Below are positions 45,734-55,412 of a stretch of DNA of 64,000 bases, piece by piece. The notes beneath the pieces are model-generated. The model was not told where the DNA came from and searched no databases. It was given only the letters and a program-made list of their open reading frames with translations. This DNA is from Bifidobacterium pseudolongum subsp. pseudolongum DSM 20099 (GTDB taxonomy: Bacteria > Actinomycetota > Actinomycetes > Actinomycetales > Bifidobacteriaceae), in NCBI RefSeq assembly GCF_000771225.1, contig NZ_JDTZ01000002.1, positions 310,001 through 374,000 on the forward strand, written 5' to 3'. Each line of letters starts with the position of its first letter. The first letter of the stretch is position 1. The position numbers and the translations under genes were made by a program.

Positions 45734-46267
45734 ACCGCGCATTGTCTCACCGGCGCCACCCAACGCACGCGGTCAGTGCGCGCCGCTCCATGCCTCGGCG
45801 TAGTAGACGGCGCGCGGATTGATCTTGCCCAATCCCCCAGTCTCATTGCCTGATGAACTCCACGTAGGCATGGTGTCTCTAATCTCTTGCCGGCAGAGAT
45901 ATTTGAGATACATGGGCACACCAACCGTCCACTATCCCCCGTGGCGGTCATGCCCGGGATCTTTGACGGCCCCGTATTCTCGCTGTGAGTAACGAAAAGG
46001 GCAGGTGCGCAAGGGATGGTCAAACACGGCTCCATGACGGCAAGCGGGACGGAGGCAGCAAACCAGAATCCAGCAACAACCATGATTCCCACATGCCGGA
46101 AATTTCAACCACCACCCAAATAGCACCAGCTAGAAGCTTAAAATCAATACAAAATGACCTATATCTCGATACGTCGCCGTCCACAGCCATACAAAAGTGG
46201 CGCCGGCTCCCACAAGGAAGGCCGGGGCCACTTGCGCGCCATCATGGCGCCAGCGCACTAGCGTGTT
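45734..46267. other. 534-bp region without a firm gene
   Basis: The stretch near menA (to about 45870) has GC-rich codon-like character; 46090-46190 is AT-rich with TATATCTCGATA-type sequence. Only a short minus-strand ORF (45773-45913) looks protein-like. Longer reading frames here on both strands have poor codon character. It should also hold the menA promoter. Confidence 0.5.
45773..45913 (-). pseudogene. Possible gene remnant or small protein (46 residues)
   Basis: The second half (residues ~29-46, GKINPRAVYYAEAWSGAH) uses GC-rich codons typical of this genome and ends at a clean stop. The first half uses codons unlike its neighbours (TAT, AAA, AGA, TCA). There is no clear ribosome site at the ATG 45913 or at the inner ATG 45871. 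It may be the C-terminus of a gene whose front was replaced, or a genuine small protein. I cannot name a family. Confidence 0.3.
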
Positions 46268-47212
46268 TCACGCATTGGGTTGGTTTGGATTCGGCGCGGA
46301 AGGCGCAGGCGGCATGGTGGGCGCCTGCGCGGGCTGCGCAAACGGCTCATGCATCTGCGCTGGCGTCGGCGGAACAGGACCCGCCGGCGCCGGCGGGTTG
46401 GGCGTGCCGAACTGCCAGTCGCTCGTGTCGTTCGAAGACGGCTGCTGCGGTGCGGGCACGCCGAACTGCCAGCCGTTGTTCTGGAACGGGTCGGGGCCTG
46501 ACGGAGCGGCCGGGGTGGCGCGCTTGTGCGCCTGCATCTGGTTGTAGTAGGCCACGATGGTACCGATGAGCATGACGATCACACCGATGATCGCAAGCCA
46601 CATGCCCGGGCCGTACTGCACACGCAGGGCCTGCTGTCCCACGTAGCCTTCGACCAGACTGGAAAGCGCGGACCCCTGCTGCATCTGCTGGGCGCCAGCG
46701 GCGATCACGAAGATCACAAGCAAGGTGTCAAGGCCGGTCAGCACGAGTGCGGTGAACCGCTTCTCTAGGACCGCGCATGCGCCAATCGCCAGGAGCATGA
46801 CGAGCATGTACCAACCGACGGCGCCCTGCTGGAACAGGCTGCTGGAGACCTTCTCGCCGAACATCGACACGCTCGCGAACGGAAGGAACAGGGCGATGAT
46901 GGAGATCACCGCGCCGACGAGCGTCACGATCGCCGCGTAATCGATCTTTTTGTTGCCGATCTGGATATGCTGCGAGCCGAGCGATTCGGCCAGATTCGCG
47001 CCCTTGCGCGCGGCGGCGGCCGTCTGCTGCGGCGCATGCTGCTGCGGCGGCACATGCGGTGCCTGCGGCGCGGCCTGCTGTGCTGCCGGCTGGGCATACG
47101 GCGGCAAGGGCTGCTGCGGTGCGGCCTGCTGCGGCTGGGTGTACGCCGGCGCCGCGTATGGGGTTTCGTTGTGCTGGGGCTGGCCCGGCCCCTGGGTTTC
47201 GTTTGGATTCAT
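46268..47212 (-). CDS. Pro/Gln-rich membrane protein with four helices
   Basis: 314 residues from the ATG at 47212 with AAAGGA at seven bases. The first ~70 residues are Pro/Gln/Ala-rich and disordered. Four hydrophobic segments follow (about 95-215), then a Pro-rich cytoplasmic tail with two similar units, GWQFGVPAPQQP and DWQFGTPNPPAP. No family is recognised. Similar proline-rich tails occur in other membrane proteins of this window. It lies 81 bp downstream of lysS on the same strand. Confidence 0.75.
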   Translation of the reverse strand: MNPNETQGPGQPQHNETPYAAPAYTQPQQAAPQQPLPPYAQPAAQQAAPQAPHVPPQQHAPQQTAAAARKGANLAESLGSQHIQIGNKKIDYAAIVTLVGAVISIIALFLPFASVSMFGEKVSSSLFQQGAVGWYMLVMLLAIGACAVLEKRFTALVLTGLDTLLVIFVIAAGAQQMQQGSALSSLVEGYVGQQALRVQYGPGMWLAIIGVIVMLIGTIVAYYNQMQAHKRATPAAPSGPDPFQNNGWQFGVPAPQQPSSNDTSDWQFGTPNPPAPAGPVPPTPAQMHEPFAQPAQAPTMPPAPSAPNPNQPNA

Positions 47213-47293
47213 GGTTCCAATCCTTTCTGGGTTGGTTGTGCGTAGATGCACAGGCGCCGCCGTCTGCGGTTGCCGACGGCGGCGCCTGAAGTC

Positions 47294-48979
47294 TCAGCCG
47301 TTGAGCGGCTTGACAAGCGGGAAGGTGATTGTTTCGCGGATCGTGGCCCCGGTCAGTGCGATGAGCAGGCGGTCGATGCCCATGCCCATGCCGCCGGCCG
47401 GTGGCATGCCGACACCGAGCGCTTCGAGGAAGTCCTCGTCAATGTCGCACGCCTCTTCGTCGCCGGCAAGCGCGTCCTTGGCCTGCGCCACGAAGCGTTC
47501 GCGCTGCACGATCGGGTCGTTGAGCTCGGAGTAGCCTGTGGCCAGTTCGAAGCCGCGCACGTAGAGGTCCCACTTCTCCACGACGCCCGGCTTGCTGCGG
47601 TGCGCCTTGACGAGCGGCGAGGTCTCCACCGGGAAGTCGCGCACGAAGGTCGGCTCATACAGCTTGTCTTCGTAGAAGTGCTCCCACAGGTGCTCGACGA
47701 GCTTGCCGTGGTTCTCCACATCGTCGCGTTCCACACCGAGTTTGTCGGCGATACGGCCAAGCTCTTCGACGGACGTGCCGGGGTGGTCGGGGCCGCCGTT
47801 CGGCACGATCTCCTGGCCGAGCGCTTCGGACAGCGAGTCGTACATGCTCATTGTCTTCCACTCGCCGCCCAGATCGTATTCCGTGCCGTCGAGCAGCGTG
47901 ACGGTCGTCGAACCGAACACGTCTTTCGCGGTCTTCTGCACGAGCTCCTTGACGAGCGCAGCGATCGTGTCGTAATTGCCGTAGGCCTCATACGCCTCGA
48001 CCATCGTGAATTCGGGCGCGTGCGTGCCGTCGACGCCCTCGTTGCGGAAATCGCGGTTGATTTCGAACACGCGGTCGATGCCACCCACGAGGCAGCGCTT
48101 GAGGAAGAGTTCGGGCGCGATACGCAGGTAGAGGTCGAGGTCGAACGCGTTCATGTGCGTGGTGAAGGGGCGTGCGGCCGCACCACCGTGCACGGTCTGC
48201 AGCATCGGCGTCTCCACCTCGAGGAAGTCGTGGTCGTCGAAGGTGCGGCGCAGCGACGAGACCGCCTTGGAGCGGTTGCGCACCATGTTGCGGATCTTCT
48301 CGTCGGCGATCATGCCGATGTACGGTTTGCGCGTGCGTGTGTCTTCGTTGAGTTCCTTGTGCAGGGTGGGCAATGGCTGCAGCGCTTTGGCGGCGATGGC
48401 CCATTCGTCGGCGAAGATCGACAGTTCGCCGGTCTTCGAGGCAATCACACGGCCCTTGAGGAACAGGTGGTCGCCAAGGTCCACGAGCTGCTTGAATTGC
48501 TTGAGCGAATCGGCGCCGAGCTGTTTCTTCGACAGCATGCCTTGGATCGTCGTGCCGTCGCCCGCGGCGATCTGCACGAAGCACAGGCCGCCGGCGTTGC
48601 GGATGAACAGCACACGGCCGGCCACACCCACCACGTCGTCGGTCTCCTGCCCTGCTTCGAGTGCGCCGTCGTATTTGGCGCGCACCGCTTCGATCGTGCT
48701 GGTCACGTCAAGCGTGACCGGATACGGGTTGAGGCCTTCCTTGAGCATCATCGCGCGCTTCGCCACACGCATCTGCACCTGTTCAGGGTGCGCCTGCGGG
48801 CCGAATTCCTTGTTCGACGGGTCCACGGCCTCGTCGAGCGTGGCGCCTTCCTGGATGCGCGCCGTGATCGCGGCGTCCTGGTCGAGCAGCAGTTGAGCGC
48901 GTTCCACGGTCGTCATGGTGGGCACGCCGTTGGCGTCCTCTTCCACGGTGATTTCTTCGGTTGCAATCGGTTCAGTCAT
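47294..48979 (-). CDS. lysS: Lysyl-tRNA synthetase, class II
   Basis: 561 residues with OB-fold anticodon domain (about 110-230) and class II motifs: EVETPMLQT (1), FRNEGVDGTHAPEFTMVE (2) and GGMGMGIDRLLIALTG (3). It charges tRNA-Lys. It is about 55 residues longer than the E. coli enzyme because of an N-terminal extension. The ATG has no ribosome site, but a TACACT -10-like box lies eight bases upstream (48988-48993), so a leaderless transcript is likely. Confidence 0.95.
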   Translation of the reverse strand: MTEPIATEEITVEEDANGVPTMTTVERAQLLLDQDAAITARIQEGATLDEAVDPSNKEFGPQAHPEQVQMRVAKRAMMLKEGLNPYPVTLDVTSTIEAVRAKYDGALEAGQETDDVVGVAGRVLFIRNAGGLCFVQIAAGDGTTIQGMLSKKQLGADSLKQFKQLVDLGDHLFLKGRVIASKTGELSIFADEWAIAAKALQPLPTLHKELNEDTRTRKPYIGMIADEKIRNMVRNRSKAVSSLRRTFDDHDFLEVETPMLQTVHGGAAARPFTTHMNAFDLDLYLRIAPELFLKRCLVGGIDRVFEINRDFRNEGVDGTHAPEFTMVEAYEAYGNYDTIAALVKELVQKTAKDVFGSTTVTLLDGTEYDLGGEWKTMSMYDSLSEALGQEIVPNGGPDHPGTSVEELGRIADKLGVERDDVENHGKLVEHLWEHFYEDKLYEPTFVRDFPVETSPLVKAHRSKPGVVEKWDLYVRGFELATGYSELNDPIVQRERFVAQAKDALAGDEEACDIDEDFLEALGVGMPPAGGMGMGIDRLLIALTGATIRETITFPLVKPLNG

Positions 48980-49137
48980 AGCGCCCCAGTGTAACCACCA
49001 GCCACTACAGCTGATTCCTATGTATATGGCTCTGCCGCGCACAGCGCAAACGCATGGGCGCATCGGTGGAGCCATGCGCAACACGCCGAATTTGCGTATT
49101 TGCGATTTGTGCGTAAACTGTCATCTGTTGTCAAAAA

Positions 49138-49211
<74 letters not shown>

Positions 49212-49218
49212 CCCAAGG

Positions 49219-49247
49219 AAAAACCCCACCACATTGGTGGGGTTTTT
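49219..49247 (+). terminator. Terminator after tRNA-Pro
   Basis: AAAAACCCCACCA, loop CAT, TGGTGGGGTTTTT forms a perfect 13-bp stem ending in T5. It is symmetric, so it may also stop the convergent dehydrogenase gene. Confidence 0.88.
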
Positions 49248-49274
49248 CGCTTTTCCGCGTCAGACCGAACCGGT

Positions 49275-50327
49275 TCAGTCCTCCACGATCAGATACGACT
49301 TGATTGTCTTGCGCTGGTCCATCGCTTCATAGGCCTGTTGGATCTGCTCGAGGGTGAAGGTCTGTGTGAACACCTTGCCGGGGTTGATCTGCGCGTCGAG
49401 CACTGCACGCAACAGCACTTCCTTGTCGTACGTCGTCACGGAAGCCGGGCCTCCGGCCAAGCCGACGTTACGGTAGAACGTGCCTTCACCGCTGATCTGC
49501 TGGCCGTGCGGCAGGCCGACGCGGCCGATCAGCGCACCGGGACGCGCCACTGCGGCTGCTTCCTGGAACGAGGCGTCGGTGCCGACGCATTCGAGCACGG
49601 CGTCCGCTCCGCCATCGCTCAGCTCGAGGAGCTTCGCCACGCCTTCGTCGCCGCGTTCGGCCACGTTGTCGGTCGCGCCGAACTCCTGTGCGAGCGCACG
49701 GCGGTCATCGTGCCGGCTTGTGGAGATGATGTGCTTGGCGCCCATCATCTTCGCGGCGATGATGGCGCACTGCCCCACCGCGCCGTCGCCGAGCACGATC
49801 ACCGTGTCGCCCGCCTGCACGTGTGCAGTGCGCGCCGCATGGTAGCCGGTTGCCATCACGTCGGAAAGCGTGAGCAGGCTCTTGAGCATGCCTTCGCTGT
49901 AGTCCCCGGGCTTGCCCGGGATCTTCACGAGCGCCCACTGCGCGTGCTGGAAGCGGATGTACTGGCCTTGCGCGCCCATCGAGAAGTTGTCCATATGCGC
50001 CATGCATGACCCGTCGTAGCCGGCACGGCATGCGCGGCATTCGCCGCAGCCGTGCGTGAACGGCGCAATCACGAAATCGCCTGGTTTGACCGAGGTGACG
50101 GCCTCCCCCACTTCCTCCACGATGCCGATGGCCTCGTGGCCCGGGTTCGTGGAATGGTCGTCGCTTGCGTTGATGCCGCGGAACGACCACAAATCCGATC
50201 CGCACACGCAGGTGCGCACCACGCGCACAATCGCATCGTCGGGCTGTTCGACGACCGGCTTCGGCACGTCCTCAATGGCCATGTTGCCCGCGGATTCGAA
50301 CATCGCGCTTCGCATGGTTTCCGTCAT
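49275..50327 (-). CDS. Zinc-dependent alcohol dehydrogenase (MDR family)
   Basis: 350 residues from the ATG at 50327 with GGGAG six bases upstream. Catalytic-zinc ligands are CGSD and GHEAIG; four structural-zinc cysteines lie in CGECRACRAGYDGSC. NAD(P)-binding VIVLGDGAVGQC. It resembles the threonine dehydrogenase-like/alcohol dehydrogenase branch that oxidises or reduces varied alcohols and aldehydes. Substrate not determined. Single gene. Confidence 0.85.
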   Translation of the reverse strand: MTETMRSAMFESAGNMAIEDVPKPVVEQPDDAIVRVVRTCVCGSDLWSFRGINASDDHSTNPGHEAIGIVEEVGEAVTSVKPGDFVIAPFTHGCGECRACRAGYDGSCMAHMDNFSMGAQGQYIRFQHAQWALVKIPGKPGDYSEGMLKSLLTLSDVMATGYHAARTAHVQAGDTVIVLGDGAVGQCAIIAAKMMGAKHIISTSRHDDRRALAQEFGATDNVAERGDEGVAKLLELSDGGADAVLECVGTDASFQEAAAVARPGALIGRVGLPHGQQISGEGTFYRNVGLAGGPASVTTYDKEVLLRAVLDAQINPGKVFTQTFTLEQIQQAYEAMDQRKTIKSYLIVED

Positions 50328-50426
50328 ATATGCTCCCATCTGTCTGCGCATATGCACTGTGCGCATATGCCGTCCCCACCATCGTAGGTCCGTGCCGGTG
50401 GGTGCGCGCAGAGCCAAGGGCGATGG

Positions 50427-51743
50427 TCACAACTCGTAGGCGTGCGCAATCGCCTGGTCGAGGTCGGCGATCAGGTCGTTCACATGCTCCAGGCCCACCG
50501 ACAGGCGGATCAGATTGTCGCTCACACCGGCCGCCCCACGGAACTCCGCTGGCACTTCACGGTGCGTGATGCGCGCCGGATCGACGATGAGCGAACGCGC
50601 GTCGCCGATATTGGGCACATAGCTGAACACGCGCACGCCGTCGAGCACACGGCTGACCTGTTCGCGGCCTCCGTCGAGTTCGAAGGAGAGCACCGGCCCC
50701 ACGCCTTGCGAGAACAGCCGACGCACGAGCCGTCCCTGTGCGCCGCCGTCTGCCGCGTCGCCAATCGCGAGCCCGGAGTAACGCACGCGGCGCACATGCG
50801 GCACACCACGTAGGTGCCGCGCGATCGCCTGCGCCGAGCGCGTCTGCTCGCGCACGCGCACCGCGAGCGTCTCGAGCCCGAGCAGTTGCAAGTATGCGTT
50901 GAACGGGCTTTCCACCGCGCCAAACGTGCGCACATATTTGATGCGCACGCGGCGGATGTAGGCGTCGGCGCCGAAGCGGCTCGCGAAGCTGTGCCATGCG
51001 CCTGCGCGCTCGTCGCTCACCACCAGTTCCGGCTGGGTGAATTGCGGGAAACGAGGGCTCCCCCAGTCGAAATTCCCCGCATCGATGATCACGCCGCCGA
51101 GTGTGTTGCCGTGTCCGCTGATGCCTTTGGTCGTGGAGTGCACCACCACGTCGGCGCCCCAACGGATTGGCTGGAACAGGTACGGCGTGGGAACGGTGTT
51201 GTCGATGATGAGCGGCACGCCGTGGCGGTGCGCGAGTTCGGCGAGCGACGCCACGTCGGTGACCTCGGTGGACGGGTTGGCCACCGATTCGGCGAAGATC
51301 GCGCGCGTGTCCGGGCCGATGAGCGCCTCCACCTCGGCCAGATCGTTGATATCGCGCACGAAATCGGTGTGCACGCCGAACTGGGGGAAAAAGCTCACCA
51401 TCGCATCCACCGACGCGCCGTATAGCGTCTTCGGCGCGATGATGCGCCCGCCGCCTTCCGCCGCACACAGCAGCGCGAACGAGACGGCGGCCATGCCCGA
51501 GGCCACGGCCACGGCAGACCGCCCGCCTTCGAGCGCGGCGAGCCGGCGTTCCAGCACGTCGACGGTGGGGTTGGCCACGCGCGAATACGAAAAGCCGTCC
51601 TGCGTGCCGGCAGACAGCGCGTCGCCATGTTCGGCGCTTTCCATGTGGAACGCCGCGCTCAGGTAGATCGGCGGCACGGCCGCGTGCGCGTGGTCGGCCG
51701 CGGTGTAGACGCCGTGGATCGCGTTCGTCTCAACATGACACAT
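50427..51743 (-). CDS. metY: O-acetylhomoserine sulfhydrylase-like PLP enzyme
   Basis: 438 residues of the Cys/Met-metabolism PLP family. The PLP lysine lies in HSTTKGISGHGNTLGG, typical of O-acetylhomoserine (thiol)-lyases, with TQDGFSYSRVANPT near the N-terminus. It would make homocysteine directly from sulfide. AAGGAG lies before the ATG. It starts 25 bp after the upstream cystathionine synthase-like gene, so the two form an operon. Confidence 0.85.
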   Translation of the reverse strand: MCHVETNAIHGVYTAADHAHAAVPPIYLSAAFHMESAEHGDALSAGTQDGFSYSRVANPTVDVLERRLAALEGGRSAVAVASGMAAVSFALLCAAEGGGRIIAPKTLYGASVDAMVSFFPQFGVHTDFVRDINDLAEVEALIGPDTRAIFAESVANPSTEVTDVASLAELAHRHGVPLIIDNTVPTPYLFQPIRWGADVVVHSTTKGISGHGNTLGGVIIDAGNFDWGSPRFPQFTQPELVVSDERAGAWHSFASRFGADAYIRRVRIKYVRTFGAVESPFNAYLQLLGLETLAVRVREQTRSAQAIARHLRGVPHVRRVRYSGLAIGDAADGGAQGRLVRRLFSQGVGPVLSFELDGGREQVSRVLDGVRVFSYVPNIGDARSLIVDPARITHREVPAEFRGAAGVSDNLIRLSVGLEHVNDLIADLDQAIAHAYEL

Positions 51744-51768
51744 CGGTCTCTCCTTGGTGTACGGGCGC

Positions 51769-52971
51769 TCAGATGGCGAGGATCGTGCGCAGGTCGTCGG
51801 TCGTGCGTCGGCGCGCGTGCTCCTGCGCCACGTCGAAGGCCTGGTCCAGGTCGTCGATCAGATCGCGCACGTCCTCAATGCCGATCGACAGGCGGATGAG
51901 CTCGTCAGTGATGCCCACCTTGAGCCGTTCGCTGCGCGGCAGCTCGAAATGCGTCATGCGCGCAGGCAGCTCGGCGAGGCTTTCCACCGCCCCCAGGCTG
52001 ACGGCCAGCCGGAAGACGCGCAGGTGGTCGAGCACGTCCGCCGGGTCGATGCCGGGCGCCACCTCGAAGCTCAGCACGCCGCCACAGCCGCGCAATCCCT
52101 TCGCTGCCACAGGCTCGCCATGGATGCCCGGGTAGTGCACGTCGCGCACATACGGATGCGCGAGCAGGTGCTGCGCCACGGCGAGCGCGTTCTCCTGCTG
52201 GCGTTCGAGCCGCAGCGCGAGCGTCTGGATGCCACGGCGCACGGTGTCGCATTCGGCAGGCGCAAGCACGCCGCCGAGGCGGTTCTGCGCATAGTACACG
52301 CGTTCGCCGAGCGCATCGTCGCGTACCACGGCCAGCCCGGCGATCACGTCGGAATGCCCGGCCAGGTATTTGGTAGCGGAGTGGAGCACGATGTCGGCGC
52401 CCAGGTCGAGCGGCTGCTGCAGATATGGCGTGACGAAGGTGTTGTCGACGATTACGATCGCGCCGTACCGGTGTGCGATGCGCGCGATCGCGGCGATGTC
52501 GTTGACCTGCAGCAACGGATTGGTCAGCGTCTCCACGTACACGGCGCGCGCGGGCGGCGTCAGGTCGTCACCGCGCACGGCCTGTTCGAGCGCGGATTCG
52601 CTCTGCGTGTCCACTGGCGTGCGGAGTAGTCCCCAGCGCTGGAAGTGCTCGTTGAACAGTGAATACGTGCCGCCGTAGATGTTCGAGCCGACGACGATGC
52701 GGTCGTTGGGCGCGAAGATCGAGAGCACGGCGTGGATCGCGGCGAGTCCGGAGGCGAACGCAAAGCCGCGCGTGCCGTGTTCGAGCTGGGCGATCTGGCG
52801 CTCCAGGAACTCGCGGGTCGGGTTGCCGCTGCGCGCGTAATCCCAGCGGGGCATCGACTCGACCGTTTCGAAAGCGTATGTGGATGAATTGTAGATCGGC
52901 GGGTTCACCGCGCCGGTCGTGTTGTCGCCAACGGGAAGCCCGTGAACGAGTCGGGTGTTCAATTGCGTCAT
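51769..52971 (-). CDS. metB: Cystathionine gamma-synthase/lyase-like PLP enzyme
   Basis: 400 residues. PLP lysine in HSATKYLAGHSDVIAG and substrate-contact YARSGNPTR are typical of cystathionine gamma-synthase and gamma-lyase. It would work in trans-sulfuration between homocysteine/homoserine esters and cysteine; synthase and lyase cannot be told apart here. AAGGAGG lies five bases before the ATG. First gene of the pair with metY. No S-adenosylmethionine riboswitch was seen upstream. Confidence 0.82.
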   Translation of the reverse strand: MTQLNTRLVHGLPVGDNTTGAVNPPIYNSSTYAFETVESMPRWDYARSGNPTREFLERQIAQLEHGTRGFAFASGLAAIHAVLSIFAPNDRIVVGSNIYGGTYSLFNEHFQRWGLLRTPVDTQSESALEQAVRGDDLTPPARAVYVETLTNPLLQVNDIAAIARIAHRYGAIVIVDNTFVTPYLQQPLDLGADIVLHSATKYLAGHSDVIAGLAVVRDDALGERVYYAQNRLGGVLAPAECDTVRRGIQTLALRLERQQENALAVAQHLLAHPYVRDVHYPGIHGEPVAAKGLRGCGGVLSFEVAPGIDPADVLDHLRVFRLAVSLGAVESLAELPARMTHFELPRSERLKVGITDELIRLSIGIEDVRDLIDDLDQAFDVAQEHARRRTTDDLRTILAI

Positions 52972-53099
52972 ATGCACCTCCTTGGGATGTCGTGGTCGTC
53001 CGGCGGCGGATGCATTGCCCGCGGCCGTACGATCCACGAACCTACAGAGATGGATGGCTCGACACGCGCCCGTGGATATACGCGTTGGTTATGGGGTGC

Positions 53100-53954
53100 T
53101 CATGACGCGCGGCGCCGTGCGGATGCGCGTTTGCCGATGAGATGGCGAATCGATGGTGCCGGCGCCGGGTCGGGCATCCGGTAACGGTCGTACGAGATGA
53201 AGCAGCGCCGGTAGACGAGGCCGAGGATGATGGTGCCGGCGAGCAGTGTGAGCGACGCGAACGATGTGAGGATGACGAACTGGTATTTCGCCGCGTCCAC
53301 GGGGTTGCCGCCGGCGATGATCTGCCCGGACATCATGCCGGGGATGGTCACGATGCCCGCCGACGCGAGATTGGCGATGGTGGGCAGCATGCCGAGCCGA
53401 ATCGACGAGATGATCGACGGGCGCGCCGCCTCCCAGGCAGTGGCGCCGAGCGCGAGCAGCGTGCCGATCTCCTCGTAGCGCTCACGCATCGATTCGAAGA
53501 ACCGCGACATCGCCAATGCGAGCGCGGACACCGTGTTGCCGAGCATCATGCCGGTGAGCGGCACCACGACCTGCGGCGCATACCATGGGTGCGGGCGCAC
53601 GATCAGCTCGGCCACCACGGAGATCATGATGAGCATGGTGACGACGAGGCTGAGCAGCACAATGGGCACGAGTCCCTTCGGTACGCCTTTCGCGCGAGAC
53701 ATGGTGATCTGCACGGCGGCGACGAGCATCACGCCGATAAGCGCAATGACGAGCCAGACGTTGTGCTGGCGGATCACGTACTCCAGGATGATGCCCATGA
53801 CCAGCAGCTGGATGAGGGCGCGCGCCATGGACCAGACGAGCGATTTCGCGACGTCAAGCTTCATCAGCACGGAGATGCCGGCGGCGGCCATGACCATGCA
53901 TGCCGCGATGAGCAGACCGATGTTGTCAATGGTGAAATACGTATGTTGCGCCAT
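53100..53954 (-). CDS. fetB: UPF0014/FetB-like ABC transporter permease
   Basis: 284 residues with about seven hydrophobic helices. It matches the FetB/YbbM family, which in E. coli exports iron with FetA. Conserved segments include LGATAWEAARPSIISSIRLG and IPGMMSGQIIAGGNP. The ATG shares one base with the stop of the ATPase gene, so the two are coupled. Confidence 0.85.
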   Translation of the reverse strand: MAQHTYFTIDNIGLLIAACMVMAAAGISVLMKLDVAKSLVWSMARALIQLLVMGIILEYVIRQHNVWLVIALIGVMLVAAVQITMSRAKGVPKGLVPIVLLSLVVTMLIMISVVAELIVRPHPWYAPQVVVPLTGMMLGNTVSALALAMSRFFESMRERYEEIGTLLALGATAWEAARPSIISSIRLGMLPTIANLASAGIVTIPGMMSGQIIAGGNPVDAAKYQFVILTSFASLTLLAGTIILGLVYRRCFISYDRYRMPDPAPAPSIRHLIGKRASARRRAS

Positions 53955-54676
53955 CAGTTCCGTCCCTTCCCCTGCTCGCTCAACACGCCGTCCTTGAGCA
54001 CCATGATGCGGTTCGCCCGCCCATCAGGCGCGCGGTGCCGGATGCGCACCACTCCGGCGCCCTGCGAGGCGGCGCGTTTGAGCAGGTCGGCGACCTTGTC
54101 CGCATTGTCCTCATCGAGCCCCGCGTCGACCTCATCGGCGAGCAGCAGCTGTGGTTTGGTGAGAATCGTGCGCGCCAAGGCGATGCGTGCGGACTGGCCT
54201 CCGGACAGTTCGCGCGGGTCGCGCCCCAATTCGATGTCGGCGCACCCCATGTCGTCGAGCAGTTGGCGGATGTGCTCGTCTGTGAGCATGCCCGCCGGGT
54301 CCTGTTTTCGTTCGCCCTGACGGATTTTGAGTGTCCACGGCAGGCGGATTGCATCGGCCACCGTCTCTCCGATCAGTGTGGAGGTCTGCGGCAGGTACGA
54401 CACGCGCACACGCCACTGTTGCGGTGTGAACGAGTCCGAATCCTTGCCGTCGAGTGTGAATATGCCGGTCGTGTGCGCGTTGAGGCGCGCGAAGGCGGTG
54501 AGCAGTGTAGATTTGCCGGCGCCCGACGGCCCGGTGATGTCGACGACCTCGCCGGCGTCCACATGGAAACTCAGATCGTGGAAGACGGTGTGGTCGCCGC
54601 CCTGCTGCGGCATGACGGCGGTGACATGGGTGGCTTCGAACAAGTGTGGCGCTGGGGGTGTGGGATTCGGGCTCAT
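53954..54676 (-). CDS. fetA: FetA-like ABC transporter ATPase
   Basis: 240 residues. Walker A GPSGAGKST, Q-loop LPQTSTL, signature LSGGQSARIALAR, Walker B LLLADEVDAGLD and H-loop His in IRHRAP are all present. With the permease it should export a metal or another small solute; iron is by analogy to E. coli FetAB. The start at 54676 fits the domain beginning; an ORF extends further upstream without a site. Confidence 0.87.
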   Translation of the reverse strand: MSPNPTPPAPHLFEATHVTAVMPQQGGDHTVFHDLSFHVDAGEVVDITGPSGAGKSTLLTAFARLNAHTTGIFTLDGKDSDSFTPQQWRVRVSYLPQTSTLIGETVADAIRLPWTLKIRQGERKQDPAGMLTDEHIRQLLDDMGCADIELGRDPRELSGGQSARIALARTILTKPQLLLADEVDAGLDEDNADKVADLLKRAASQGAGVVRIRHRAPDGRANRIMVLKDGVLSEQGKGRN

Positions 54677-54811
54677 ACCAGCCACTGTACAAACGGGCGG
54701 CGCGTGCCGCGCGGCACTTCGCCCGCGGCGAGGCATGGAAAAACGCCGCGTATACATTCGGTAGCAGGAAAAGCAGTGCATACGCGGCGCGCGAGTAAGA
54801 GTCAGAAGGAG

Positions 54812-55384
54812 TTATCGGTCGATACGCGCTCCTTTCGACTCGTGGATGGGGGAAGTCTGTTCACGGCGGCGCTTGCCGATGGCCGAGGCGATCGCCCAGA
54901 CCACGGCGAGCACACACAGCAGGCCGCCGACGCCGGCGAAGAGGTATGCGGTGAAATGCTGCATGTTCGGGAAGAACACGAACGTGGCCGAGCTCATGGA
55001 GACGCCGACGGCGATCGTCAGCACGCCGCACAGCAGCACGACCACGCCGAGCACGATCGTGCCTGTGCTCGGTCCTTTCGGGCGCACGGGTTGCGGGGGT
55101 TGCGGCGCAGATTGGGGCGAGCTGTACAGCGGGACCGCGTTGGCGGGAGGCACTGTGCCGGTTGGGCCCTGAGGCGCTCCGGGCGCATCGGCCTCCTCGG
55201 CGGCAGCGCCCGCCTCCGGGGATTCTGGTTCGTCCGTGGGTGCGTCTGCGGACAGTTCGGTCGTCGCCTCGTCGAATTCGGCGAAACGTTCGCTCATCGG
55301 CATGTTCAGTTCGGTGATCTCGGCCGTCCCGATGACCTGGGTGTCGTCATCGCGTTCCGGCCACTGTGGGTTGGTGGTGTTCAT
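54812..55384 (-). CDS. Acidic/Pro-rich membrane protein in the PspC module
   Basis: 190 residues. An acidic Pro/Ala-rich N-terminal half (to about 105) precedes two hydrophobic segments (about 108-130 and 142-167) and the basic stretch KRRREQ. No family is recognised. It starts 28 bp after the PspC-domain gene on the same strand, so it probably belongs to that operon. An alternative start is the ATG at 55402. Confidence 0.7.
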   Translation of the reverse strand: MNTTNPQWPERDDDTQVIGTAEITELNMPMSERFAEFDEATTELSADAPTDEPESPEAGAAAEEADAPGAPQGPTGTVPPANAVPLYSSPQSAPQPPQPVRPKGPSTGTIVLGVVVLLCGVLTIAVGVSMSSATFVFFPNMQHFTAYLFAGVGGLLCVLAVVWAIASAIGKRRREQTSPIHESKGARIDR

Positions 55385-55412
55385 GATCGTGTTCCGTTTC
55401 ATCTGGTAGAGG

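Noticed and set aside
45985-46569. Plus-strand ORF of 194 codons overlapping the gap before the Pro/Gln-rich protein
   Set aside because: Low-quality composition, crosses an AT-rich non-coding patch and is antisense to a gene with a clear ribosome site and membrane helices.
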